From contig NC_079498.1 in NCBI RefSeq assembly GCF_030052815.1, forward strand, positions 82,322,992 to 82,386,991: DNA of 64,000 nucleotides, written 5' to 3'. The stretch's first letter is position 1. Every line of letters begins with the position of its first letter. Below are positions 1 through 10,934 of this stretch, one piece after another. A model generated the notes under the pieces. The model had not been told where the DNA came from and made no database searches. It saw nothing but the letters and a program-made list of their open reading frames with translations. The position numbers were made by a program, and so were the translations under genes. This DNA is from Hevea brasiliensis (Eukaryota > Streptophyta > Magnoliopsida > Malpighiales > Euphorbiaceae).

Positions 1-428
1 GATCCCTCTTCGTACAACACTATTGTAAATGGGTTATAATATCTCTCACTGACAAGACCTGATGTTTCCTTTGCTATTAGTAAAGTTTCATAGTTTGTAC
101 ATAAATCGACTGAGGTTCATTATTCTGCAGTCAAGAGAACTTTGTGTTACTTGAAGTCCACTCTCAATCATTGCCTTCACATTACAAAATCATCTAATTC
201 ATCCCTCCATGTATACATAGACATTGATTGGGCATCTAACATAAATGATCACAAGTCGACTAGTGGCTGCACTATCTACATGGGAACTAATCTTGTTTTG
301 TGGTCCTCTAAGAAGCAAACCATCATTGCATGGTCTTCTACAGAGGTTGAATATCATGCTTTAGGAACTACTACAGTAGAAGTTACTTGGCTATAGTCCC
401 TCCTTTGCGACATTTCTTACTCCACTTC
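1..428 (+). pseudogene. Copia-I: end of reverse transcriptase and RNase H fragment
   Basis: Remnant of a Ty1/copia polyprotein, read from the left window edge. Residues RPDVSFAI near the start match the end of the reverse transcriptase. The open stretch 142-396 contains DWASNINDHKSTSGC and SSTEVEYHALG, the RNase H signature that normally reads DWAG..DRKSTSG and SSTEAEYRA. The reading frame is shifted and stopped before 142, so this is dead. It is interrupted at 429-433 by the target duplication of solo LTR A1 and resumes at 3406. The RNase H style resembles the Ale/Ivana-like Copia lineages; lineage assignment is inferred. Confidence 0.85.
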
Positions 429-974
429 ATCCATGTAACACCCTCCCGGTAGCAACTCCGTACATTCTACTGTTCCGGTGACCAGTGTCGGTCCGGACAG
501 CTAGAACGTCCGGAAAAATATTTAAACTAAAGAGAGCAACCATAATTAACTCAAATATTAATCAGAAAAATTAAGGAAAAATTTTAGAAATAAAATACAA
601 CCAAGTTAAATGAGCCGGTGCCCTAGCGATGGGTAACCTAGTGAGAAGTTGCGATTCTCGCAACCAAGAGCCCTAGACCCAGGGGAAAAAATTATAAAAT
701 AATTTTTGGGACTCCAGAGAAGGGTCATTGAGGTTTTTATGGCATTAGAATGCCAAGGAAATGCTTAGAAAATTTTTTCAATCAGATGCATAATTTTGGC
801 CCTAGTTTAAATGGAGGGCATTTTGGTCATTTCATCTTCAGAGATGATTTTTGACCAACTTGTCCATTTATGCAAGTGAATTATATGACATAAAATATGA
901 ACAAATATTAATGAAAATTCATTTAAAAAAATGAATAAGCAATGAAAGAAAAATAAATGGAAATAATGGGATTT

Positions 975-1006
975 ATTACCTCATGCTTATGTAAGCATGA
1001 GGTAAT
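975..1006. repeat. Perfect 15-bp inverted repeat in LTR A1
   Basis: Arms ATTACCTCATGCTTA (975-989) and TAAGCATGAGGTAAT (992-1006) with a 2-base centre. It lies 541 bp into the LTR, upstream of a CCAAT-like (about 1020) and an AATAAAAA-like stretch (about 1055), so it probably sits in U3. Other gypsy LTRs here have unrelated palindromes at the same distance. Confidence 0.9.
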
Positions 1007-3228
1007 TAAAAATGCTATGGCCAATCACATTAAAGCAAGACAATTAAAATTCAATAAAAAGGGATAAATGAGGCAGAATTCTAGAAAATTTTAGCAGCCC
1101 TTTCTCTCTTCAAAAACGTCACCCATGCTCTCCCTTTGTCCACCATAGCCAAGCTTCACCAAGCTTGATTTTCTTGGTTTTTACCCAACTAAAGCCTAAG
1201 TTCCCAACACAAATACTTGTTCTTTCCTCTTAGTAAAGCTTTTGGGAGCAAAAAGAAATCAAAAGGAAGAGTTCTTACAAGCTTGAGATTAGCTCCATTA
1301 AAGGTTAGTGATAATTAATTCTTTAAACTTATATATGCATCATTAGGAGTGTGAATTGATCCATTGATTTTATGTGTTTGAAAAGTTGAAATGGTAGAGC
1401 TAGGGTTTGGACCCAAAATTGAGATGTTGATCATGTAATGGTGAAATTAAGTTTTAATGGTCAATTAGTGACCATTTGGTTTGGTTTGAACCAAAAATGA
1501 AGTGAATTAGGTTGTGGGATTTGAGGTTGGAGTGGCTGCCTTGTGTGACCTGCAGGTTTGGCTGTGAGTCCAGCCTGTTTGGACAGCCATAACATGAATT
1601 GTAGTGGTTCAATTGGTGTTTAGCCAATTGGACATGAAACTAGACACATAATGGCACAACTTTGATGAAGAAACCATGCCCAGAAAACCAAACCAACTTG
1701 ACCAAAAGTTTACCCTAATTCGGGTGACCTGCAATCTGCCTGGGCAAAATGACCAAATGAATAGTATTTGGTCATTTGGCCATAACTCAATCTAGCAAGG
1801 TCCAATTGACCTGAAATTTTACCAGCAACAAGTTGAGATATATACCAACAACTTTCATGAAGAAACATGACCCAAATTATGACCATAACCTAGTCAAATT
1901 GTCAACCAAACTTGAGTTACAAAATCTGGCAGAAACAATTTTACCCAGAATTTTGGGTTCTGCCCAATCCGACCAGTTATGGTTTTTAGGCCATAACTTG
2001 AGCTACAAAACTCCAAATGGAGTGATTCAAAAAAAGAAATTCAACTAGACAAAATAAGGAACAACTTTCAGGTTTATCATTTTTCCAAATTCCCACTGCA
2101 ACAATAACTAATGGAACAGTAAACCCAAAGCTTGAAAACTGAAAATTTTGTCCAATTCACATTAAGCTTAGAGATGGTATTGGCAACCAATACCAACAAG
2201 TTTAAAATACAAAATGTGGTATGTTGATGATATTTAAACTAATTTACCTATAGCCAATGCAAAAGTCAACATTTTGGTTGACCAATGAAATGAATAGTAA
2301 TCATAAAAATTTAATTTCAAAGAATTACATAAATAAAAAGTGTTAAATGCCCTAGTAGGCCTAATGTGATTGGTTTGGATAGGTTGGCATGCCAATAGGG
2401 TTCTGTTAGCAGTACTGCATATGGCTTCATGCCATTATGTATTTCATGGCTTCCCATGCCATTCTGTGACATAATAGCCTTTGGCTATGATATTGAGTTG
2501 TTATACTCGGGTTTAATCTCCAATAATTATCATAGCTTATTAGCTGTTCTGTTGCACACCGGGAGACACAATGTGACCGATGGTGTGATGGTCTGAGGTA
2601 CTTAGTACCCAGCACTGCCATTACTGCTTATCCATCCGACCAACTAGTATAGGTTACTCGGACAGTATTAATAAATCTTACCAAACTTCAATTGAATAAT
2701 ATTGCAATAAACATTTGAGACTTAGTTCACCCAAAAAAATGTAAACATACATTATGTACACATGTTTTTATTTTATTTTATATTGTCACCACTAAGCAGA
2801 ATTGCTTAGCGCGTCGCTTTTTCCACGCGCAGGTACTGGAGACATAGCTGGGGAGTCCAGCAGGCCTCATACAGGGTGAGCCTTCATATCTGCACTCAGA
2901 GTTTAGAGTCACCTCACATTGCAGTGCATTTGGTAGGACATTAGGCCATTTTGATATTTTGATATTTTGTATTTTGTAACCTTCTGTAATGTATATTATA
3001 AATTCATGTAATTATGCTTTTGATGTAAATATCTATGAAACATGTTCAGTAATAAATTGAGCATTTTTTTTATTAAGTTGACTGTGGTTTGAATTTAATT
3101 GAATTTTGAGATATTGAAGTGAATTGAGAAATTGTTGAGAATATATTGGAGGTTGATTAAGAATAAGGTGATGATATTATTGGGAGTATTTTTAACAGGT
3201 TCAGAAGAACTGTTTTTCCAATTTATAG

Positions 3229-3243
3229 CCGGCACTCTGCCGG
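3229..3243 (+). other. Short hairpin near the 3' end of LTR A1
   Basis: CCGGCA, centre CTC, TGCCGG: six perfect pairs, 157 bp from the LTR end. Homologous positions in the other LTRs hold hairpins with different but complementary arms. Confidence 0.75.
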
Positions 3244-3405
3244 ATTTTCTATAAAATTTGCGAAAAAATTTAGTTTTATAAAAAATTATAAATAAATGAA
3301 TTAAAAAGGATTAATTGAAATTGAAACATGAATTGGTGTTCCGACACACTGAGTGGCATAACTTGCTCGGCTACACTGTAGACGGGTAAGGGGTGTCACA
3401 ATCCA

Positions 3406-3659
3406 TTCCCATAATCTAATATGATAATACAAGTACCACTTATCTTTCAACAAACCCCACTTTCATACAAGGGTGAAACATGTCAAGGTTGACTACCATT
3501 TTGTTAGGGACAAGGTAGCTAAACGATAAATTCAAGTTTGGTTTTTATCATCAAAAGATCAAAATACAGACATCTTTATTAAAGCTCTTACTCGTACATG
3601 ACATGCCTTTAGAGACAAACTAACAATTCTGCCAGTTCCAGGCTAGAATTGAGAGGGCA
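3406..3659 (+). pseudogene. Copia-I: RNase H tail and polypurine tract
   Basis: Continues Copia-I after A1. Around 3445-3515 one frame reads HFHTRVKHVKVDYHFVRDKV, matching the conserved end of Copia RNase H (R-T-K-H-I-E-x-D-Y-H-F-V-R-D-K). Stops follow. The stretch ends with the purine-rich TTGAGAGGGCA (3649-3659), which fits the plus-strand primer next to a 3' LTR beginning TGATAAGGATTATCC at 3660. The protein joins the RNase H fragment at 142-428 in sense, with only A1 and one target duplication between. Confidence 0.85.
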
Positions 3660-3777
3660 TGATAAGGATTATCCCTCTCTATGTAAATCTTTAATATTTA
3701 TCAGTTTACTGTTATGTTATATTTATGTATGTAACTAACTTCATATGCACATATATACACACACACACAAATACATG

Positions 3778-3866
<89 letters not shown>

Positions 3867-4080
3867 TTATTTATATTCATGATGTAGTTTTATAATATAA
3901 TGTATTTACAAGTGTTATTTCTTTTTCTTTGTAATTGAGACGTGGAATTAAAAATTTTGGCCCATCATGATTTCTTTAAACAAAAATTTATTCTTAAAAT
4001 ATAAATAACATAATGTAAGGTTTTGAATGTGACTTCAAAAAAATTAAATGGGCCAAATTCAATTCCATTAATGTGGCCCG
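3660..4080 (+). repeat. Copia-I 3' LTR remnant with microsatellite
   Basis: Begins TGATAAGGATTATCCCTCTC directly after the polypurine tract, typical of short Copia LTRs. The far end cannot be fixed, because an AC/AT microsatellite (3780-3862) and AT-rich sequence follow. No gene is seen here. Confidence 0.55.
3780..3862. repeat. (AC)n(AT)n compound microsatellite
   Basis: About 33 bp of AC followed by about 47 bp of AT dinucleotides. Confidence 0.95.
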
Positions 4081-4165
4081 ATATTAATTGATATTTACTT
4101 TAATTAAAACAAATTTTAATTCTAATTGTATAAGAATACTTGATGGACATACCATATTAAGTCTT

Positions 4166-4167
<2 letters not shown>

Positions 4168-4252
<85 letters not shown>
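4168..4252. repeat. (AT)n microsatellite, about 85 bp
   Basis: Uninterrupted AT dinucleotides. Apparent reading frames of alternating Tyr-Ile across it on both strands are artefacts of the repeat. Confidence 0.97.
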
Positions 4253-4256
<4 letters not shown>

Positions 4257-4573
4257 CTAGTCTTCTCTCTACGCATAAGGTCGCACACATTTTCATTCAT
4301 AAAATCAGAGATATTAGGGTTATCTTATGAAAGTCTTCCATCACTAAAGTTTTCTGTGTGAATTGGAAGGGTCAAGAGGGATAAATTAGTTTATTGAATC
4401 AAAGGGTTTCTTTCAATTATTACCATAGCTCAATTAAACTCTACATCTGGTATGCTTTTTATATCTGTGAGAATTTATCTGTTCAAGATCTATTATTAGG
4501 GTGATACTTGAATCTTATGTTTATGATTCACATTATGTTTATGATTATTATGATCTATTAAGAATTATTTTAC
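4253..4573 (+). repeat. Copia-II 5' LTR, 3' part (left limit unclear)
   Basis: AT-rich sequence ending TTATTTTACA, followed within a few bases by a primer-site-like sequence, as expected at an LTR end. The LTR start is not identifiable; it may begin before the microsatellite at 4168. Confidence 0.45.
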
Positions 4574-4576
4574 ATA

Positions 4577-4590
4577 TGATATCAAAGCCC
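4577..4590 (+). other. Degenerate tRNA-iMet primer binding site (Copia-II)
   Basis: TGATATCAAAGCCC differs at two positions from TGGTATCAGAGCC, the plant initiator-Met primer site, and lies just after an LTR-like end. Confidence 0.6.
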
Positions 4591-5769
4591 TAGGTTTTGA
4601 ACAATTAAAAATTTCCATTAAATCTATGATGATGAACATGATTTTGATGTTCTTGCTTGTTGTTAGATTTGGTTAGAATTAAAGTGCAGATCGTAAAAGT
4701 TTAATGATTAAAATAATAATAATAATAAAATTTAGCTGAATTAAGTTCTAAGCATATGGATTATTAGTACGATGAAAAATCATGTTATATATAAATTTAA
4801 GTTTGGGATCAAGTTTTCCCAAAAGAAAGAAATTAAAAGAAATAAAATAATAAATAAATATATCAAAGTGGCTGAATTGTTTTGGCCATTAATATCAAAA
4901 TGTGAAAACGTGTTTGTGATGGGAGATGCTTAAAATAAATAAATACATTAATTAATAAATTAAAGGTTTGGCCCAAATTTAATTAGGCCATAAAAGTTCA
5001 ACATGATGAAGAAAACGTGTTGAAAAAAATGATTCTTTTGGGAACATGTTTTCCCAAAAGCAATGAAAGACAAAAAAAAAAAAAAAATCATGTTTTCTAC
5101 CCAATCTAATTAAGATTTGTAATTAAACCTAATGATTCAACAAATATTAGATTTATTAAGATACAAAATTTATATACATGACTTATATTATTTATTTTGG
5201 TTTGTTAGTCACCAAAGTGGTCAAAGTAAGATAAAACAAAATAAATAGTTTGTTAGTCACCAAAGTGGTTGATCTGTAAATGATGTTTACATGTATATAA
5301 AAGTCATCAATTGTCCATACTCATAAATGCCTATGATGGAAAATGGATTAATTGATACTCACTAGTTATTAGAACATAAGGATTTTATTGAAAGATAAAT
5401 CAATTATTGTATGAATAGTGAGAATTATGAGGACAATAATATTTTATCAAATATATATTGTATGTCTAAAGACAACATGTATATTTTATGTAAGTTAATT
5501 ATTGTCTAATCAATTTTAAAGGTATTTAATTTAGGATAGTATATTATAGCATCTAGCCAAAGGAGAATTGCAGTATGTTGTAATTGATTATGTTATTTGA
5601 ATCTATTTTGACCATATAAATATCATATTGTAGCTGTTTCTCTTCATTCGCAAGCTTAATCTTTTATTATTTTAATGGTTGGACTTTTTTAAATGGTGTG
5701 AGCAAGTCAAGTTCTATTTAGGTTTCTTGGACCTTGACTTGTCATTATTGGAAGACTAATTCACTATTA
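4591..5769 (+). other. Copia-II leader region, no gene seen
   Basis: About 1.2 kb of AT-rich sequence between the primer-like site and the first gag similarity. A direct repeat of GTTTGTTAGTCACCAAAGTGG occurs at about 5203-5222 and 5249-5269. No supported reading frame. Confidence 0.4.
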
Positions 5770-8460
5770 TTATGAATACAAGTAGTGAGGAAGAGAAGTT
5801 ATACTATAAGTAATGGGAATGGTTAAACAGATTGACCTTATGTTTTTGCAAATAACTATTGCCAACAACATTAGGGCTATAATTTCACAAATTAAAAATG
5901 TAAAAGAATACCTTAAACTTGTGAACCTTAAACTTATGAAAGATTTGTTCCATTCTAAAGTTAAGTCATTCACTAGTACTCCTATGGCATAACTCACAAC
6001 CATAAAGTATGATGGGTTAAAGAGTATGCAAGATCACATTATTAAAATAAGTGATATTGTAGCAAACTAGAAACCTTAAGGATGACAGTTGATGATTTCT
6101 TCTTAGTGTAGTTTATTCTAAACTCATTACCTCCTGAATATGGGTCATTTCAAATTAATTATAGCACTATTAAGGATAAATAAAATGGTAATGAATTGGC
6201 CAATAAACTAGTTTAAGAGGAAATAAGATTGAATAATCAAGGGACTCACGTCGTCAACATTATGGGTCTAGAAGCTGGTAAAGGACTTAAAGTAAAGCCT
6301 ACAAGTTTAAAAAGAAAAAGAAAGGATCTTCAAATGTTATTCAAGCTGGGGAAAAGGAACAAATGGTAGATAAGTGTTGCTTCTATACAAAAGTGGACAC
6401 TATCAGAAAGATCACCTGAAATATAAAGCTTAATTTGAAAGGAAAGGTAATCTTTATGCTTATGTATGTTTCAAATCAAACTTACTTGAAGTTCCTAACT
6501 TGGTGGCTTGATTTTGGTGCTACTATTTATGTATCCAATGCGATGAAAGGATTTCTTACGATCCAAACCACAAACCCAACTAAGACTTCTTATATGGGTA
6601 ATCGTATGAAGGTTTTAATTAAAGGCACAGAGACTTACCATTTGGTCTTAAATAATGGCTATCACTTAGACTTATTATAGACCCTCTACGTGCCTTTTAA
6701 TTTATAAGAATATCATTTTTTGGTTTAAAAACTTGATGAATTTGGGTTTAATGTTAAGTTTGGGCATGGATATTTTAGTGTATTTAATAATAATGATAAT
6801 TCCATTATTGTTTTTGAAATTCTTATTGATGGTCTATATAGACTGAAACTCAATGATAAGTTTATTGAATCCTTGCATGCCACTTATAGTAATATTGGAA
6901 TTAAGCATAGTAGGCTGAATGAAAATTCTATTTTCTTGTGGCGTAAGCTTTTGGGACACATATCCAAAGAAATATTAGAAAGGTCAATAAAGAATGAGAT
7001 TCTACCAAGTATAGATATTACAGATCTTGATGTGTGTGGATTGTATTAAAGGAAACAAAATAAGAAAGAAGCAATATGAAGTAGTAAGCTTGTTGAAATA
7101 ATACACACTGACATATGTAGGCTTTTTGTTGCTCCATCTTTTGGAGGAAAAAAAGTACATTATTATATTTATTGATGATTTTTCATGTTTATTTGCCTAA
7201 TGAAAAATCTCAATCAATAAATGCACTTAAAGTGTACATAAATAAGGTATTGAAGTGTACATAAATAAGGTTAAAAGGCAATTAGATAGAAAAGTGAAAA
7301 TAGTAAGGTAAGATAAAGGTGGTAAATATTATGGGAAACATACTAAAATGGGACAATGTCCTCATCCATTTGCAAATTTCTTAGAAAGTTATGACATATG
7401 TGCACAGTATACTATGCTAAGTACTCAACAAATTGGGGGGGGGGGGGGGGGGCGGGGGGGTGCGAAAGGGCAAAATTAAACTTTAATATATATGGTTAGG
7501 AGTATGATGAGTAACTTTTCTTTATTTATATCTTTATGGATGTATGCACTTAAAACCACTATATACTCATTAAATAGGGTTCCTAGTAAGGTAGTCTCAA
7601 AAACACCTTATGAATTAGGACTGGAAGGAAACCTAATTTAAGGCACCTTTATGTTTAGATTGTTGAGCAGAAGCAAGAATTTATAATTCACATGAAAAGA
7701 TATTAGATTCTTGAATGATAAGTGGATACTTTATTGGTCATTTAAAGAAATCTAAACGGTATAGTTTTTATATTCCAAACTATAGTTGAAGAATTATGGA
7801 AACTGGTAATGCTACATTCCTTGAAAAATGATGAAGTTAGTGGAAGTGGAAAAACAAGATGTGGATATACAGGGAATTAAAGTTGATTTTTCTATGCCTA
7901 TTAATGTTTCTATATCCACCCCTACTCCATGTGTTGTTCTAGTAATTTTTGAATGTTCTAACAATGTTACACAACATGATGGTAAAACAAACCCTTAAGA
8001 AGCTAATCCATGACAAACTAACAAATGTGAACCATAAAAAAAATGCCATTAAGAAGATCTTAAAGAGAAAAGAGATTGGCAATTGCTGATAATTATATAG
8101 TTTACCTAGAAGAGTTAGATTTTGATATAAGGAATCAATAAAGATTCAGGTTCATTTTCACAAGCTATAGAATGTAACAAGTTTGATAAGTGGTTAGATG
8201 CCATGAAAGATGAGTTAAAATCCATGAAACAAAATAAATTATGAGATCTTGTTAAATTGCCTAAAGGATTTAAATGAGTTGGGTGTAAATGGTTCTTTAA
8301 GACCAAGCACATCTCAAATGGCAATATTAAATGATGTAAAGTAAGATTTGCTACTAATGGTAATACTCAAAAGTATGGTGTTAATTATAAAAGGACTTTC
8401 TCACTAGTCTCAAAGAAAGACTCTTTAAGTACTATGTAACTCATTAAGTACTATGTAACA
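5770..8460 (+). pseudogene. Copia-II: degenerate gag-protease-integrase-RT
   Basis: A heavily decayed Ty1/copia polyprotein recognised piecewise. Gag: YDGLKSMQDHIIKISDI (about 6010) and NSLPPEYGSFQINYSTIKD (about 6120-6180). A broken zinc knuckle lies near 6375-6420. Protease: WWLDFGATIYVSNAMKGF at 6500-6555, with the catalytic D-S-G changed to D-F-G. Pre-integrase domain: LWRKLLGHISKEILERS (about 6940-6985). Integrase core pieces: HTDICR (about 7105), VR.DKGGKYYG (about 7310) and LNRVPSKVVSKTPYELG (7570-7620). RT start: KWLDAMKDELKSMKQNK (about 8190-8240) and YKRTFSLVSKKDS (about 8390-8425). Stops and frameshifts are frequent. RNase H and a 3' LTR are missing; the similarity fades before LTR D. 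Confidence 0.8.
7435..7460 (+). repeat. Poly-G tract inside Copia-II integrase remnant
   Basis: Eighteen consecutive G, one C, then seven G, in an otherwise AT-rich setting. It replaces the codons expected after the PQQNG motif of Copia integrase. Confidence 0.95.
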
Positions 8461-8551
8461 CACATCATTCTTTAATGTCGAGATTTTTATCATTGATGGA
8501 ATATTCTTGCAGAATTCAAGATTCCACCAGTAGGGGAATTATGGTTGAAAG
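8461..8551. other. Unassigned 91-bp spacer
   Basis: Between the last Copia-II similarity and the start of LTR D. Nothing recognisable. Confidence 0.4.
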
Positions 8552-10640
8552 TGTAGGTATTTGTACAAATATATGTATGTAAGATGAAAATTTGCTTTTA
8601 AAAATAATAAGTGTTTTAAAGTGTTTTATGCATAAAAGTAACTTTGGCAGGCAAAGTATGGACTTCTAGTAGAGTCCCTTTTTACTGTTCAAATTCCTTT
8701 TAGGCAGAATAGACTTGGTAGACGAAACTTTGGCTTTTGGTAGCCGAAAGTCCCTCGACAGTAAGGGAATAAAAGGCCAACAACTTATTTTTCTGTCCAA
8801 TGGTAACTTAAACTCTCACTTTTCTCCCTCAAAACTTTTGAGACAAGCAAAGGGTTTTCTAAAGAGATTTTTCTTAGCCATTTCATGATTTAAAGTTTGA
8901 TTCTTATATGGGGAAGATTGGTGAATGTGGATTTAAGCTGGTATTGTTAATTCACTTCCTTCTCCAATTTAAGGGAAATAGGTAATTTCTCTTTTCTTTT
9001 CATCTTTTAGAAGAATACAAGTATGTCTAGGTGTGTTAGATTGTTGGTTTTTTTTTTTTTGCATGTATGTTTAGAGGAGTTTTGGAGCATGTCCAAGTTA
9101 AGAATGAGGTTTGCATGTTGCTTAGAAGTGTGCTATTCATGTTGGTTTTGGATATTTGGATGCCAAATGAAGGATTGTTCTTAATTTTGTCAAGCCTAAG
9201 TGTTTATGGACCTTGAATGGTGGGTTTCCTTAGTTAAACCTAAGGATTTCTTAAATTATGTGATGTTAAAGTTGTTTGAACTATAAATCCTAGCTTTTAA
9301 TGATTGCATGTAAGCTTTGAGCATGAATTCAAGTTATTTTAGTCCTTAGGATTGTGTTTATATGTTTGGATTGTGTTTTGGAGCTATGTGGTATGTTTTG
9401 GAGGTTTTGGGAGGAGAAGTTCTGCTGGTTTTTGACTTGGGAATTCTAGAAATTTCCAGGTTAGGCTATTGAAAACTGTTATTTTGGCAACTGAAGCATG
9501 TAGTTTCTAAGGAAAAATCTAAAGAAATTTGAGGTTTGGCAGCTAAAGTCAAGACTTTGTAGCCACAGTGGCTATTGCCCAAAATGGGCACCTAATGTCT
9601 AAGGTTCGATAGTCAAAGTCTAAGACTCTAGCAATCAAACTTAGTTTTGCTAGCTTTATTTCTCCTTAAGTTATGTCGAACTTAGTTTTGCTAGCTTTAT
9701 TTCTCCTTAAGTTCTAAGGTTCCAAAACATGATTTTATGGTTTCTAAGGGCCTATAATAAGATGTTTGATATGTGTATAGAGTTTTAGAGCTTTGAATAA
9801 CGCCTTAGGTTCTAATGTTTATAGGATCAAACTTAAGGGATTCGGGAAGCTAAGGATCCGAGGCTAGCTATCGTTCATGTTAGGTAGCTGATAGATTATA
9901 AGAGGTGAGTAACTCTAACCCTAATAAATGTAAATTCTTTAAATGTAATTCATGAATATCCACATGCATCATTTCATTGTTTACTAGGATGTATGTATCT
10001 AGAGCAAAAATATGTTACATTTTTGCATAATTGTTATTGATGCATAATGAAATTTGGATGACCCACTGGTTCCCCCTATGTTTTGTATATGTTATGTTTA
10101 TGATTTGATCATGCATGATCTGTGGTGGTAAGACCAGGTGAGGCCTAAAAAGCCATTGGCACACTACTTTTAATCGAAAGTCTTGAGGAGCCTCTTTATG
10201 AGCAGGCACATTGGATATATTAAGCAGAAGACCTAAGAAGCCTCTATATAAGCCGAGCATATTGGATTTGGGAAATTATTAGTAACAATTCCACCTTATG
10301 TGGAATGTTTATAATGTGAAAACTCATTTGAATGATGTATTACATATTTATGAAATGAATGTTATAATTGAATGATGGTGGTTAGTTTACTCACTGAGCT
10401 TGTGTAAGCTTACCCCTTTCCCCTAACCCTAGGTGTAGGAGTGCAGGAGTAGAAGAGTTCTTTAGAGTTTGAGTGGCAGGGGTAGCAGAGGATTTTTTCT
10501 ATTTATGTTTTCTATTAGTAGACATGTAATATATAAAGGAATAGTTACTGTGTTGGTATTCAAGTTTTGATAAATGTTTTATCTTAAGTATAAGTGATAT
10601 AATTGTGTATGTTTAAAATCTAAGCTAACTCCTCATGCGA

Positions 10641-10685
<45 letters not shown>

Positions 10686-10910
10686 CTAAATACACTTTAG
10701 TGATCTTATGTATGTAAAGGTTCAAATGCTGAGCCAAATCTATGTTATTTATGAATGAGAAAACTAAAGTGTAACAATTTAGAGTGTGCTTGGATTGTGA
10801 GATATAGGGATATGTTCATGTTTAATAGGTTTTTAAGCTTGCTACGATTTGACAGCCTTAAGCTAACGCGATCCCTAGTGCCATAACGGCCCCTAGGCTA
10901 GGTCATTACA
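8552..10910 (+). repeat. Gypsy-type LTR D (about 2.36 kb)
   Basis: Starts TGTAGGTATTTG and ends GGTCATTACA, followed three bases later by a primer binding site, so it behaves as a 5' LTR. Its sequence is unlike A1, A2, C, E1, E2, E3 and F and lacks their AGGTC-N5-GACCT palindrome. A repeated segment GAACTTAGTTTTGCTAGC occurs near 9637 and 9678. The far internal region is missing: within about 30 bp after the primer site the sequence becomes Copia-III gag. The left edge is inferred from the TG and is less sure than the right. Confidence 0.65.
10642..10682. repeat. (AT)n microsatellite in LTR D
   Basis: About 41 bp of AT dinucleotides. Confidence 0.95.
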
Positions 10911-10914
10911 AAGT

Positions 10915-10927
10915 TGGTATCAGAGCT
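10915..10927 (+). other. tRNA-iMet primer binding site after LTR D
   Basis: TGGTATCAGAGCT, four bases after the LTR end, matches the plant initiator-Met primer site. Confidence 0.85.
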
Positions 10928-10934
10928 CTAGGTT

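Larger units (their letters stand above)
434..3400 (+). repeat. Solo gypsy LTR A1 (2967 bp)
   Basis: Starts TGTAACACCC and ends GGGTGTCACA, with a perfect 5-bp target duplication ATCCA at 429-433 and 3401-3405. No primer site or coding sequence accompanies it, so it is a solo LTR left by LTR-LTR recombination. It carries the features shared by the gypsy LTRs in this window: GGTCCGGACA near the start, a CGATGGGT block, a 15-bp inverted repeat at 975-1006, a donor-like GTTAGT at 1304, the palindrome AGGTC-N5-GACCT at 1798-1812 and a GC-rich hairpin at 3229-3243. Its end resembles A2 (about 32600-32654), so A1 and A2 form one subfamily. Confidence 0.93.

Noticed and set aside
1833..2048. 71-residue open frame in A1
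   Set aside because: Translation of an LTR module repeated elsewhere in noncoding LTRs; not kept open in other copies.
4084..4330. Open frames on both strands encoding long Tyr-Ile runs
   Set aside because: They are translations of the (AT)n microsatellite at 4168-4252.
10410..10440. Telomere-like CCCTAACCCTAG
   Set aside because: Only a single imperfect unit inside LTR D; no array.
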